From positions 186,001-250,000 of the forward strand of contig NZ_FNVT01000014.1 of assembly GCF_900108335.1 (NCBI RefSeq): 64,000 nucleotides of DNA, in the 5' to 3' direction. A model generated the notes under the pieces. It did not search any database. It was not told the DNA's origin and saw only the letters and a list, made by a program, of their open reading frames with translations. This stretch comes from Nonomuraea solani. GTDB taxonomy: Bacteria; Actinomycetota; Actinomycetes; Streptosporangiales; Streptosporangiaceae. Of the stretch, positions 17,415 to 25,884 are shown in pieces. The position numbers and the translations under genes are program-made. Numbering within the stretch: the first letter of the stretch is position 1; the number at the start of each line of letters is the position of its first letter.

Positions 17415-18080
17415 TCAACGAATGGTCGGAGCCGCCCCGGCCGTCTCGACATCCCCACCGCGTGTGAACGTCACATGCGTGACTCCGCTCGGCGAGGAGG
17501 TGGCCTCGACCTGGTAGTCCTTCTCCAGGCCCTCCAACCCCTCCCAGAGGCGTACACCTCGGCCGAGCAGAATCGGCACCACCGCGACGTGCATGTAGTC
17601 GATCAGCCCGGCGGCGAGGAAGTCACGGATCACGGTCGGACCCCCGCCGAGACGCACGTCCTTGCCGTCCGCCGCCTTGCGGGCCGCCTCGACGGCCTCG
17701 GCGGGGGAGGCGTCGATGAAGTGGTACGTCGTGCCGCCCTCCATCTCGATCGACGGGCGCGTGTGATGGGTGAGGATGAAGACCGGCGTGTGGAACGGCG
17801 GGTTAGGACCCCAGGCGCCCTTCCACTCCGGGTCCTCGTGCCACCCGGGGTGGCCCCACTTCCCGGCGCCCATGATCTCGGCGCCGATCCCCGGATTGTG
17901 CCGCTGCACGAAGACGTCGTCGACGCCGCCACTACCGCCGGTCTTCCACCACCGAGTGGCGAACATCCATTCGTGCAGCCTTTCCCCGGCGTGACCGAAA
18001 TGCGCGTCGTGGCTCTGCCCCTCACCGGTGCCGTAGCCGTCGAGCGAGATGGAGAAGTTGTGAACGCGGACCAGTGACAT
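17415..18080 (-). CDS. Dihydrofolate reductase family protein (RibD C-terminal-like)
   Basis: A 221-residue protein of the dihydrofolate reductase/RibD_C superfamily. The N-terminal strand VRVHNFSISLDGYGTGEGQS and the nucleotide-binding motif VRLGGGPTVIRDFLAAGLID (about residues 140-160) are typical, followed by VAVVPILLGRGVRLWEG. Such proteins use NADPH but many are not true folate enzymes. ATG 18080 has AGGAG ten bases upstream. It sits between an SRPBCC protein and the thiol dioxygenase-like gene in one orientation. Biological substrate unknown. Confidence 0.87.
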   Translation of the reverse strand: MSLVRVHNFSISLDGYGTGEGQSHDAHFGHAGERLHEWMFATRWWKTGGSGGVDDVFVQRHNPGIGAEIMGAGKWGHPGWHEDPEWKGAWGPNPPFHTPVFILTHHTRPSIEMEGGTTYHFIDASPAEAVEAARKAADGKDVRLGGGPTVIRDFLAAGLIDYMHVAVVPILLGRGVRLWEGLEGLEKDYQVEATSSPSGVTHVTFTRGGDVETAGAAPTIR

Positions 18081-18119
18081 GGCTGATGCTCCTGGGCAAT
18101 CGGGGGTCGTCGTTCGTAG

Positions 18120-18581
18120 CTAGACACGTCGATGTCCGATTGACAAGCCCCCTTGGCGCGCGATGGCCTCCTCCCATGAGCCGAGGAAACCGGCGTAACC
18201 GTCGGCGAACTCGCGCAGCTCCTCTTCCCCTTCCGGCGACAGGGCGGTCAGCTCGTACGTCACCCCGACGTCACTGCCGCCCCGGTCGTCCGCGCTCACC
18301 TCGACGGTGACCGTCCCGGCCCGCCGGCCGGGCGTGACCCTGGCGTACGAGATCCAGCGGCCCGCCTCGCGCCCGACCACGACCCAGGTGGTCGTCCGGC
18401 CGTCCGCGTCGGTCTCGAACACGGTGCCGGGGGCGGAGTCGTCGGCGGCGTCCATGGGGAAGCGCGGACTCCAGCCGTCCACCCACCGCTCCTCGCCGCG
18501 CGGCGTGAACAGCTCGAACGCCTCGGCGGGCGGCAGCGCGACCGACAGGCCGCCGGCCAGCGTGTACTGGGCGCCGCTCAT
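18120..18581 (-). CDS. SRPBCC (START-like) family protein
   Basis: A 153-residue single-domain protein. It opens with YTLAGGLSVALPPAEAFELF and contains EERWVDGWSPRFPMD and a long C-terminal helix (REFADGYAGFLGSWEEAI), the helix-grip fold of SRPBCC proteins that bind small hydrophobic ligands. ATG 18581 has GGAGGAG just upstream, better than an in-frame ATG seven codons before. It follows the anti-sigma-like gene by 21 bp and so belongs to the sigma-led operon. Ligand unknown. Confidence 0.78.
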   Translation of the reverse strand: MSGAQYTLAGGLSVALPPAEAFELFTPRGEERWVDGWSPRFPMDAADDSAPGTVFETDADGRTTTWVVVGREAGRWISYARVTPGRRAGTVTVEVSADDRGGSDVGVTYELTALSPEGEEELREFADGYAGFLGSWEEAIARQGGLSIGHRRV

Positions 18582-18602
18582 TTCTCCTCCAGCCGGTAAC
18601 AC

Positions 18603-19466
18603 TCAGAGTTCACGGGTGACCATCAGCCGGAACGTCCCCTGCCGCGGCTCGTCCACCTGCCAGACGAACCAGTCGTCGCCGACCGGGGTGTTCTGCTTGT
18701 TCGGGTACATGACGTAGGGGATGTCACGCGAGGCCTCGCGAGGCCGTCGGTCGCCGGCGGGACGGGGCTCGGTGACGAGATAGGTGACCTTGAGGCCGCG
18801 CTTCTCGATCTCCGGCCGGACCCGGCCGACGGTCTTCCCCTCGTACGCCTGCGAGGACGTGACCCGGAGCGGAGACACGGCCGGCACGTTGTGCGGCGTG
18901 TCATCGGGGACCAGCACGCAGGGGGCCACGGGGCCGTGCATGAGGATGGTGCTGGTGCCGGTCCATCCGTAGATGGGGTCGACCTCCAGGGTCCAGACGA
19001 AGGTCTGGCCGGGCTTGAACAGCTTGGTGTCGATCCGCATCTGCCAGCCGTGGCCCTCCTTGTCGCCGGGGATGTTCGCCGGCGCGTGGTACAGGCCGCG
19101 CGGAACGTCCCGTACGGCGGTCCCGCGTTCGTCCCTGCACCTCTGGCCCGCGGGCACGTAGTCGACGAGGGCCGGCACGCCCAGGCTCGTGAGCTGCCTG
19201 TTCAAGCCCTTCGCGTCGGCGAAGTCGCGTACCGTCACATGAACGATGCCGTCGGAGTCCTTGGTGACGGCGTAGGCGGTGTCGCCGCCGCCCAGAGACG
19301 TGACGGTGGCCACCGCGGCGACCGTCGCGGCCGCCGCTCCGGCCGCCATGGCGAACATGATCCGGCGGCGTGGCCGCCTGTTCCGTCCGGCCGCCGCCCG
19401 CGCGGCGATGTGGTCCTTCAGCTCGGCCAGCCGGCGCTCTTCGAAGCCGGCCAGGGTCTCGTTCAT
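18603..19466 (-). CDS. Single-pass membrane protein co-encoded with ECF sigma (CU044_5270-like, putative anti-sigma)
   Basis: A 287-residue protein. A cytoplasmic N-terminus of about 35 residues (ERRLAELKDHIAARAAAG, basic) is followed by one membrane helix (about 36-60) and a large extracellular domain of about 220 residues with a few Cys. That is the layout of actinobacterial CU044_5270-type proteins, which sit directly after an ECF sigma gene and are thought to act as anti-sigma or sensor partners. It overlaps the sigma gene by 4 nt. No zinc anti-sigma motif (HxxxCxxC) is present, so inhibition, if any, is by another fold. Confidence 0.72.
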   Translation of the reverse strand: MNETLAGFEERRLAELKDHIAARAAAGRNRRPRRRIMFAMAAGAAAATVAAVATVTSLGGGDTAYAVTKDSDGIVHVTVRDFADAKGLNRQLTSLGVPALVDYVPAGQRCRDERGTAVRDVPRGLYHAPANIPGDKEGHGWQMRIDTKLFKPGQTFVWTLEVDPIYGWTGTSTILMHGPVAPCVLVPDDTPHNVPAVSPLRVTSSQAYEGKTVGRVRPEIEKRGLKVTYLVTEPRPAGDRRPREASRDIPYVMYPNKQNTPVGDDWFVWQVDEPRQGTFRLMVTREL

Positions 19467-20038
19467 GACGATCCTTCCAAGACGGATTCCGGGAGGCCGG
19501 CCGGGTCGGCCAAGAGCCGGCGGCGCGCCCGGTGCAGCCGGACCCTGGCGGTGCTGACGCGGATGCGCAACGCCGTCGCCGCGTCGGTGACCGAGAGGCC
19601 GTCGACGTCCACCAGCTCGGCCACGGCCCGCAGACTCCCGGGCAGGCCGGCGATGGCGGTCAGCAGCGGGCGGGCGGCCCGTTCCGCGTCGACGCGCTCT
19701 TCCAGGCGGGTGATGTCGTCGGCGTCCAGCGTGCGCCGCCCCGCCGCTCGGGCGTTCTTGTGCAGCTCCTTGGCCGCTCTGCGCTGCTCGGAGGCCACCA
19801 CGTTGCGCGCGATGCCGAACAGCCAGGCCTCCTCGCTGCCCCGATCCGGCCGGTAGGTGGCCGCGGTGTCGATGGCGGCCAGGAACACCTCTGTGGTGAG
19901 ACCGTCCACCGTGTGCGGATCGGTCATCCGGCGGGCCACGAAGCGGCTCACGCGCTCGGCGTGTCTTCGGTAGAAGACCTCGAACGCCGTGGGATCTCGC
20001 ATCGTCCGGCGAAGATCCTGCGATGGAACGTCGGCCAT
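19463..20038 (-). CDS. ECF RNA polymerase sigma factor
   Basis: A 191-residue extracytoplasmic-function sigma factor. Region 2 starts FEVFYRRHAERVSRFVARRM and includes TTEVFLAAIDTAATYRPDRG and EEAWLFGIARNVV. Region 4 includes RAVAELVDVDGLSVTDAATA and the recognition helix IRVSTARVRLHRARRRL. It overlaps the membrane partner downstream (ATGA) and appears to lead a run of sigma, membrane protein, SRPBCC, DHFR-like and thiol dioxygenase-like genes. GGAAGG lies eight bases before the ATG. Autoregulation is likely but no duplicate promoter motif was identified. Confidence 0.9.
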   Translation of the reverse strand: MADVPSQDLRRTMRDPTAFEVFYRRHAERVSRFVARRMTDPHTVDGLTTEVFLAAIDTAATYRPDRGSEEAWLFGIARNVVASEQRRAAKELHKNARAAGRRTLDADDITRLEERVDAERAARPLLTAIAGLPGSLRAVAELVDVDGLSVTDAATALRIRVSTARVRLHRARRRLLADPAGLPESVLEGSS

Positions 20039-20123
20039 CCCGTGTGCCTTCCTATAGCTCCCGAGTTTCCCCTTCTTGGCGAGAAAGGCGGTGAACCATT
20101 ACATCCGGGCGGATGGCCGTCCG

Positions 20124-20675
20124 TCAGGCGGCGGCGCGGATCTCCGTCACGGTGAACGCGTCGACGACGTGCCGGTTGTCCAGGAGGAACCCGACCAGTC
20201 CCGCGATCGCCTCCGTACCCGTGGCCGCCCGTACCTGTCCGCTGAGAAGGTAGACCAGGGGCGTGGACGGCTGGTCGAGCGCGAAGCGGCGGCCGTGACG
20301 GCGTACGTCCTTCAGGACCCTGATCGGTATGGGCCGCTCCGAGGTGAACCACACCGCGCTCCGCCACAGCGGCAACCCCGGCTCCGCGTCGGCGGTGGCG
20401 TGGTAGCAGGCGATGCAACCCCTGCCGGCGTGCAGGCCGTGGGGGCAGGTCCATCGGGCCACGTCCGCGGCCGCTTGGCCGCGCGTGCCCAGCTTCGCCT
20501 CGCTCACGCGGCGACGCCGGACCGGCTGCTCGGACGGTGGACTGGAACGGGTGACGATGATCGAATTCCCTTCGTTAGGGCGCTGCGGGGGAACGTACGG
20601 GCCGCGGGTGCCGCACGCGGCGTCGGCGGCTTCCGGATCCAGGCCGGTCGGGGGCGATGGGTAGCGGTTCGGCAT
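20124..20675 (-). CDS. Hypothetical protein with Cys/His cluster
   Basis: I do not recognise this gene. The C-terminal 120 residues look like a real protein: a CPHGLHAGRGCIACYH cluster that could bind metal, then a compact mixed alpha/beta stretch with RRHGRRFALDQPSTPLVYLL and GLVGFLLDNRHVVDAFTV. The N-terminal 60 residues are low-complexity and the start is unsure; ATG 20675 is the longest sensible choice, but an internal start near 20510 would keep the folded part. It lies 85 bp upstream of the ECF sigma gene in the same direction. No function can be given. Confidence 0.45.
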   Translation of the reverse strand: MPNRYPSPPTGLDPEAADAACGTRGPYVPPQRPNEGNSIIVTRSSPPSEQPVRRRRVSEAKLGTRGQAAADVARWTCPHGLHAGRGCIACYHATADAEPGLPLWRSAVWFTSERPIPIRVLKDVRRHGRRFALDQPSTPLVYLLSGQVRAATGTEAIAGLVGFLLDNRHVVDAFTVTEIRAAA

Positions 20676-21053
20676 CGGGCGTGCCGCCTGTCTCCGGCGT
20701 CGAGGGCCGGCTGTGTCGGGGGGCGACGCCGACACGGTTGCCGACATGCGAAATGTCCCAGGCAACCCACCATACGCCGCCAGGCCCCGCGTACCCGTAC
20801 CCCCACACGGGTGGTCCGGCCCGTGTTCCGGCTCAAAGTATCCCAGGGCGATCCTTGGGAGTTCGGAACCCACCGGCCCTGACCAGGCCGGGCCGATCCC
20901 GCTCCGGTCCAGATGCCGCCCGAGCGAGGCGCCGGAGGCCGGGACCGTCCTCGAGAGAAGATCGCGACAATCCGAAGAGAGGCGTCCTCCATGCTGGCAA
21001 GGGTCATCATCTCCCGGCAGCCGGGAGCCGATCCTGCGTGAACGGAGAGAACG

Positions 21054-21158
21054 GATGCGCCTTCGCCGTACGAAACCCGTGGGTGTCCGGCGCCGAGCCC
21101 GGCGCCGGTGGCTGGAGTCGCTGGGTTGTTGCGCGGTAGTGGTCGCGACCCTGGCCTG
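21054..21158 (+). CDS. Possible small membrane peptide, 34 residues
   Basis: A short open frame beginning with ATG and preceded by GGAG seven bases upstream. It encodes a strongly basic N-terminus (RLRRT...VRRRARRRW) followed by LESLGCCAVVVATLA, a short hydrophobic tail with a Cys pair. The pattern would suit a small tail-anchored membrane peptide. It may equally be chance; there is no similarity I can name and no neighbouring modification enzyme. Confidence 0.2.
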
Positions 21159-21221
21159 AGGCCGATCCCGGCGGCACGAGAGTGCGCGTTGTTGCCCGGG
21201 GTAGAGCACTGTTCACAGGAG

Positions 21222-21512
21222 GTGAGGATCATCGAGGGCGAACGGCGTGAGATCGCTTGGCGGGGGCCGCGGCTTCAGGCGGAAGGGGCCGGCGCCAACG
21301 GGTGTTCGGTTCTTCGCGTGCAGGGCGACATGGATTTCACCAGCGCACCGGGGGCCCGGCCGCCGCACGTGTGCACGATCATGATGCGCCGCACCAGCCT
21401 GGCGGATCACATCGTCATGGCCGACAGCGTGCCGGCCGTGACCGCGGGCCTCCAGGCGGGCGGCCGGGTAGGCCCGGCGCGGGCGCGCGAACGCATCCAG
21501 GTGGCGGGCTGA
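21222..21512 (+). pseudogene. Possible remnant of a STAS-domain (anti-sigma antagonist) gene
   Basis: After an AGGAGG at 21218-21223 the frame reads VRIIEGERREIAW and later CSVLRVQGDMDFTSAP, which resembles the first beta strand and helix of STAS-domain anti-sigma antagonists. The rest does not continue as a STAS fold, and the start overlaps the ribosome binding site. A decayed or shifted gene is the best explanation; chance resemblance is possible. Confidence 0.2.
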
Positions 21513-21612
21513 CCATCAGCGGCGGTGGATCAGTGATGGTGGACCGGTAGCGGCCGGCCCCCGAGGACGTCCGGCCGGTGTGGCGGCGGGCGGGCCGGGT
21601 ATCCGCAGGCAT

Positions 21613-22008
21613 GTGAGCCATGATGAGCAGTACGGATTCGTCTTCGACGACCGCTACCGGCCGCTGCTGGGCGTGCTCGGCATCGGCCCGCGCACGTGCG
21701 GGCTGACGCTGACCCCGCAGGCGCTGCACGTCCGCTTCGGGCCCTGGGTCGTGCGGACGCCGCTGAGCAACGTGGCCGGCGCCGAGCTGTCCGGCCCCTA
21801 CTCACCGCTCAAGGCCATCGGTGTACGCGTGTCGCTGGCGGACCGGGGGCTCACCTTCGGCACCAGCACCGAGCAGGGCGCCTGCGTCCGTTTCCATCGC
21901 CCGGTACGCGGCAGCGACCCCCTCGGCCTGCTCACCCACCCCGCGCTGACGGTCACCGTCGAGTCCCCGGCCCGGCTCGTGGAACGCCTGCGGCGGGACC
22001 ACCGGTAA
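21613..22008 (+). CDS. Conserved-type hypothetical protein
   Basis: A 131-residue soluble protein beginning VSHDEQYGFVFDDRYRP. It is rich in beta strands (LTLTPQALHVRFGPWVVRTP; ALTVTVESPARLVERL at the end) and has no signal or membrane segment. The balanced composition and well-formed strands suggest a genuine gene, possibly with a PH-like barrel, but I cannot name a family. GTG 21613 is used because the ATG two bases earlier is immediately stopped. It lies upstream of the GntR regulator in the same direction, separated by 72 bp. Confidence 0.6.
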   Translation: MSHDEQYGFVFDDRYRPLLGVLGIGPRTCGLTLTPQALHVRFGPWVVRTPLSNVAGAELSGPYSPLKAIGVRVSLADRGLTFGTSTEQGACVRFHRPVRGSDPLGLLTHPALTVTVESPARLVERLRRDHR

Positions 22009-22039
22009 GATCGGAGCTTGATCACTACCGATGTCGGTT

Positions 22040-22053
22040 AACCGTAAACGGTT
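22040..22053. promoter_or_regulatory. Inverted repeat upstream of GntR gene (candidate operator)
   Basis: AACCGT-aa-ACGGTT is a perfect 6-bp inverted repeat 27 bp before the GntR start, within a short AT-richer stretch. Its size and place fit an autoregulatory FadR-subfamily operator. The following TTGACG could be a -35 box. Confidence 0.45.
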
Positions 22054-22080
22054 GACGTTGATCAGGTAGGGTGAAGCGGG

Positions 22081-22797
22081 ATGGTTCCGTCCCGGGCGGA
22101 GACCACGAGAGGAACGCTGGTGACGATCATCAATCCGTTGCGGAACCCGCCGCTCGGAGATCAGTTGCTCGTCCAGCTCCGCTCGCTCATCGTGCGCGGT
22201 GAGCTGAGCGTGGGCACACATCTCGTCGAAGGCAAGATCGCGGAGCGCTTCGGCGTCAGCCGGGGCCCGGTCCGCGACGCGCTGCGCCAGCTCGAGATCG
22301 AAGGGCTGGTCGAGACGCGCAAACGCGGCGTTTCGGTCCGAGGGCTGTCCGACAAGGATCTCGTGGAGCTCTACTCCCTGCGCGGCGCCCTGGAGAGCCT
22401 GGCCATCAAGGAGGCCGTCGCCCGGCTCGACGCCGCCGACTGGACCCCCATCGACGAGGCGCTCGGCCGGATGCGGTCGGCCGCCGCCGCCTCCGACCCC
22501 GCCAGTTTCGCCGCCGCCGACCTCGACTTCCACAGCGGCTTCTACACGCTCGGCGGCAACCGCTGGCTCACCGCCACGTGGGCGCTGCACCGGCCGCTGT
22601 TCGCGACCGTACTGGAGATCACCAACACCGACCGCGACCTGGTGCCCGTCGCCGACGACCACGCCGAGCTGAGCGGGATCATCCGCTCGGGCGACGTGGC
22701 GGCGGCGCTCACCGCGCTCGCCGCGCACCTCGACGGGTCCTGCGACAGGATCCGCGCGACGCTGAGCGAACGGCCGAGCCCCCCGCCCGCCTTCTGA
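22081..22797 (+). CDS. GntR family regulator, FadR subfamily (FCD domain)
   Basis: A 238-residue regulator. The winged helix (about residues 20-90) includes LLVQLRSLIVRGELSVGTHL and IAERFGVSRGPVRDALRQLE. The all-helical FCD effector domain follows (about 95-225), with DLDFHSGFYTLGGN and a late H in ALAAHLDGSC as candidate metal ligands. FCD regulators bind carboxylic acids. ATG 22081 is used; GTG 22120 has a better-placed AGGA and would remove 13 residues. It precedes a P450 gene in the same direction by about 126 bp, so it may control that gene as well as itself. Confidence 0.88.
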   Translation: MVPSRAETTRGTLVTIINPLRNPPLGDQLLVQLRSLIVRGELSVGTHLVEGKIAERFGVSRGPVRDALRQLEIEGLVETRKRGVSVRGLSDKDLVELYSLRGALESLAIKEAVARLDAADWTPIDEALGRMRSAAAASDPASFAAADLDFHSGFYTLGGNRWLTATWALHRPLFATVLEITNTDRDLVPVADDHAELSGIIRSGDVAAALTALAAHLDGSCDRIRATLSERPSPPPAF

Positions 22798-22923
22798 GCC
22801 ACTCCCCGTCGCGGCGACCGCAGGGCGAACGAGCAGCTTCCCGCCGCGGCGACCACGGGGCGGGATGCGGAGTTAGGGTCTCCTTAGGCGGTGATCAGCG
22901 CCGATCCCGGTGAGGAGACGACG

Positions 22924-24120
22924 ATGAGCGATTCCCCGGTATTACCTCTGTTCATGTGGCGCGCCGGCTTCGACCCCGACCCCGAGCTGGTCGAGGTGCG
23001 GGAGAAGGAGGGCGTGCGGCGGGTGAGCACCTCGCTGGGGCTCGACGCGTGGATGGTGACCCGCTTCGCCGACGTGCGGGAGGTGCTCGGCGACTCCACA
23101 CGGTTCAGCAACGCCGAGCGGTCGAACTTCCGGCCGCCGGGCTTGCCCGACGTCAGCCCCGAGGACATCAGGAAGATGCGGGCGGGCAACCTGCTGTCCT
23201 TCGACCCGCCCGAGCACACGCGGCTGCGCCGGATGCTGACGCCGGAGTTCACCATGCGCCGGATGCGGCGGCTGGAGCCGCGCATCAGGGCCATCGTGGC
23301 CCAGCACCTTGACGCGATGGAGGCGGCCGGGCCGCCCGCCGACCTCGTCACCGCGTTCGCGCTGCCGGTGCCCTCGCTGGTGATCTGCGAGCTGCTCGGC
23401 GTGCCGTACGCCGACCGCGACGACTTCCAGCGGCGTACCCGGCAGATGCTCGACCTCTCGGTACGCATCGAGGACCGGATGGCGGCCAGCAGGGAGTCGC
23501 GCGCGTACATGGCGGAGCTGGTGGCCCGCACCCAGGCCGACCCCGGCGAGGACCTCCTCGGCATGCTCGTCCGCGAGCAGGGCCACGACCTGAGCGCCGA
23601 CGAGCTCATCGGCATCGGCGGCCTGCTCCTGCTGGCCGGCCACGAGACCACCTCCAACATGCTCGGCATCGGCACCCTGGCCCTGCTGCGCCACCCCGCC
23701 CAGCTCGAACTCCTCAAGAAGGAGCCCCAGCGGATCAACGCGACGGTCGAGGAGCTGATGCGCTGGCTCAGCATCGTCCACACCGGCACCTTCAAGGTCA
23801 CCACGACCGAGGTCGAGCTGTCGGGCGTCCGCATCCCGGCGGGCGAGCTGGTCGTGTGCGTGCTGCCGGCCGCCAACCGCGACCCCGCGCTCGTCGCCGA
23901 CCCGGACCGGTTCGACATCGCCCGCGGCGACCTGGGCCACGTGGCGTTCGGCCACGGCGTGCACCACTGCCTGGGCGCGCCGCTGGCCAGGATGGAGCTC
24001 CATATCGCGTTCCCGGCCCTGTTCGAGCGCTTCCCCGGGCTGCGCGAGGCGGGGAAGCCGGCCGAGTTCCGCTCCTTCAACGTCGTCTACGGGCTGTCGT
24101 CCTTCGAGGTCGCCTGGTAG
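22924..24120 (+). CDS. Cytochrome P450
   Basis: A 398-residue soluble bacterial P450 of the CYP105/107 type. The I-helix oxygen-binding motif is LLLAGHETTSNM, the K-helix ExxR is in VEELMRW, and the haem-binding loop is FGHGVHHCLGAPLARME with the Cys ligand. Early parts include the C-helix HTRLRRMLTPEF. ATG 22924 has GAGGAG six bases upstream and is preferred to an in-frame ATG 11 codons before. It would need a ferredoxin and reductase, neither of which is nearby. It follows a GntR regulator. Substrate unknown; no biosynthetic gene cluster surrounds it. Confidence 0.95.
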   Translation: MSDSPVLPLFMWRAGFDPDPELVEVREKEGVRRVSTSLGLDAWMVTRFADVREVLGDSTRFSNAERSNFRPPGLPDVSPEDIRKMRAGNLLSFDPPEHTRLRRMLTPEFTMRRMRRLEPRIRAIVAQHLDAMEAAGPPADLVTAFALPVPSLVICELLGVPYADRDDFQRRTRQMLDLSVRIEDRMAASRESRAYMAELVARTQADPGEDLLGMLVREQGHDLSADELIGIGGLLLLAGHETTSNMLGIGTLALLRHPAQLELLKKEPQRINATVEELMRWLSIVHTGTFKVTTTEVELSGVRIPAGELVVCVLPAANRDPALVADPDRFDIARGDLGHVAFGHGVHHCLGAPLARMELHIAFPALFERFPGLREAGKPAEFRSFNVVYGLSSFEVAW

Positions 24121-24125
24121 CCGCC

Positions 24126-24944
24126 TCAGCCCTTGAGCCCGCTGAACGTCATCGTCGCCACGAACTGCCGCTGCGCCACCACGAAGGCGATGATGAGCGG
24201 CATCGTGGCCACCACGTTGCCCGCCATGAGCAGCGACCACTGCGTGTGCCGGGTGCCCTGGAAGTTGGCCAGCCCGAGCTGGATCGTGTACAGGCTCTCG
24301 TCGCTGATCGCGATCAGCGGCCAGATCAGGTCGTTCCACGAGCCCAGCAGCGTGAACACGGTCAGCGTCGCCAGCGCGGGCCTGGCCAGCGGCAGCACCA
24401 CCCGCCAGAACACGCCGAACGTCGAGCACCCGTCGATCCGGGCCGCGTCCTCCAGCTCGGCGGGCAGCGACAGGAAGAACTGGCGCATCAGGAAGATCCC
24501 GAACGCCGACGCCAGCCACGGCACGAACGCCGCCGCCAGCGTGTCGACCAGCCCGAGCCGGCTGAACATGACGTACGTCGGAATCATCAGCAACTGGGCC
24601 GGGATCATGATGGTCGCCATGATCATCAGGAACCCGGCGCCCCGGCCGAAGAACTTCAGCCGCGCGAAGCCGTACCCGGCCATCGAGCACAGGATCAGGT
24701 GCGAGACCACCGCGACCGCCGCCACGATCACCGTGTTCAGCAGCCAGCGCAGCGCCGACGACTCGGTGAACAGGCCGATGAACCCGCCGAGCTGCAGGGT
24801 GCTCGGGATGAACCGGGGCGGGAACCGGTTGATGTCGCTGTCCGGCATGAACGCGGTCAGCACCATCTGCACCAGCGGCAGCGCGAACAGCAGGGCCACC
24901 GGCATCAGCAGCAGATGCCACGGACTGAACGGCAGGCGTTTCAT
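24126..24944 (-). CDS. Carbohydrate ABC transporter permease, MalG-like
   Basis: A 272-residue integral membrane protein with six predicted helices. The EAA motif that contacts the ATPase is present as LEDAARIDGCSTFGVFWRVV about 90 residues from the end. It overlaps the MalF-like gene upstream by one base (TGATG), so the two permeases are co-translated. Together with the binding protein they form the membrane part of a CUT1 sugar importer. No ATPase gene is in the cluster; CUT1 systems in actinomycetes commonly share one MsiK-type ATPase encoded elsewhere. Confidence 0.93.
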   Translation of the reverse strand: MKRLPFSPWHLLLMPVALLFALPLVQMVLTAFMPDSDINRFPPRFIPSTLQLGGFIGLFTESSALRWLLNTVIVAAVAVVSHLILCSMAGYGFARLKFFGRGAGFLMIMATIMIPAQLLMIPTYVMFSRLGLVDTLAAAFVPWLASAFGIFLMRQFFLSLPAELEDAARIDGCSTFGVFWRVVLPLARPALATLTVFTLLGSWNDLIWPLIAISDESLYTIQLGLANFQGTRHTQWSLLMAGNVVATMPLIIAFVVAQRQFVATMTFSGLKG

Positions 24945-25882
24945 CAGAAGGCCTCGATCTTGCTGCGCCGGGAGTAGATGAGCATCCCGACGGTGATGAG
25001 CATGGTCACGGCGAACAGCCCGTACGCCACGGCCGAGCCGTAGCCGAACCTGGTGAGCTGGAAGGCCTGGGCGTAGACGTAGTACACGATCGTCTGGGTC
25101 GAGCCCAGCGGGCCGCCCCTGGTCGTGGTGAACACCAGGTCGAAGAGCTGCAGCGCGGTGATCGTCTGCCAGATGGCGGTGAACACGGTGACCGGCCCGA
25201 GCTGCGGCAGCGTGACGTTCCGAAACACCTGCCAGCGGTTCGCGCCGTCCATCCGCGCCGCCTCGACGACGTCCTTGGGGATGTCCTGCAGCGCGGCGAG
25301 GTACACGACGACGGTGAACCCGACCTGTCCCCACAGCGCGATCAGGGCGATCACCAGGAGCGCCTGCGACTGGCTCTCCAGGAACTGCTGCTGTGGCAGG
25401 CCGATGGTGCGCAGGACGCTGTTGGCGGCGCCGTACTGGGGGTTGAAGACGAAGTTGGCCAGGATGCCGGTGGCCGCCGCCGACGCCACGAACGGGATGA
25501 AGATGCACGTACGGTAGAAGCCGACCAGCCGGATCGGCCGGTTCAGCGCCACCGCGATGAGCATGCCCAGGAAGATCGACGCGGGCACGAACAGCACCGT
25601 GAACACGACCGTGTGCTCGACCGCCGCGAGCAGGTCCGGGTCCTGGGCCATGAGCTCGTAGTTCAGCCAGCCGATCGGCTTGGCGGGGGCGATCCCGTTC
25701 CACTTCTGCTGGGAGATGAGGAACGCCCACACGGCCGGGAAGATCGACAGGCCCACCACGAGCGCGGTGGCCGGCCCGGCGAACCCCCAGCCGATCAGCG
25801 TGCGGCTCAGCCACCGCGCCCGGCCGGAGGGGCTCGTGGCGCGGTGGGCGACCGGGCGGCGCCCGGCGAACAGCAGCGACAT
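24944..25882 (-). CDS. Carbohydrate ABC transporter permease, MalF-like
   Basis: A 312-residue membrane protein with six predicted helices after a basic N-terminus (RATSPSGRARWLSR). The EAA loop reads VVEAARMDGANRWQVFRNVT. It lies 2 bp after the binding-protein gene and overlaps the MalG-like gene by one base, so all three form one operon. It pairs with the MalG-like protein to pass a sugar, presumably an oligosaccharide or glycoside that the two nearby GH4 glycosidases can cleave. Confidence 0.93.
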   Translation of the reverse strand: MSLLFAGRRPVAHRATSPSGRARWLSRTLIGWGFAGPATALVVGLSIFPAVWAFLISQQKWNGIAPAKPIGWLNYELMAQDPDLLAAVEHTVVFTVLFVPASIFLGMLIAVALNRPIRLVGFYRTCIFIPFVASAAATGILANFVFNPQYGAANSVLRTIGLPQQQFLESQSQALLVIALIALWGQVGFTVVVYLAALQDIPKDVVEAARMDGANRWQVFRNVTLPQLGPVTVFTAIWQTITALQLFDLVFTTTRGGPLGSTQTIVYYVYAQAFQLTRFGYGSAVAYGLFAVTMLITVGMLIYSRRSKIEAF

Positions 25883-25884
25883 CC

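Larger units (their letters stand above)
20676..21612. other. Long stretch without a convincing gene
   Basis: About 0.9 kb between a hypothetical protein and the next recognisable gene. Open frames on both strands are short or have actinomycete-atypical composition. Two weak items are listed separately: a 34-codon small frame with a ribosome binding site and a possible STAS-domain remnant. Nothing else was supported. Confidence 0.5.

Noticed and set aside
21054..21158. RiPP precursor peptide idea for the small Cys-containing frame.
   Set aside because: No modification, protease or export genes nearby, and the P450 2 kb away has its own GntR neighbour; no leader-core pattern is visible.
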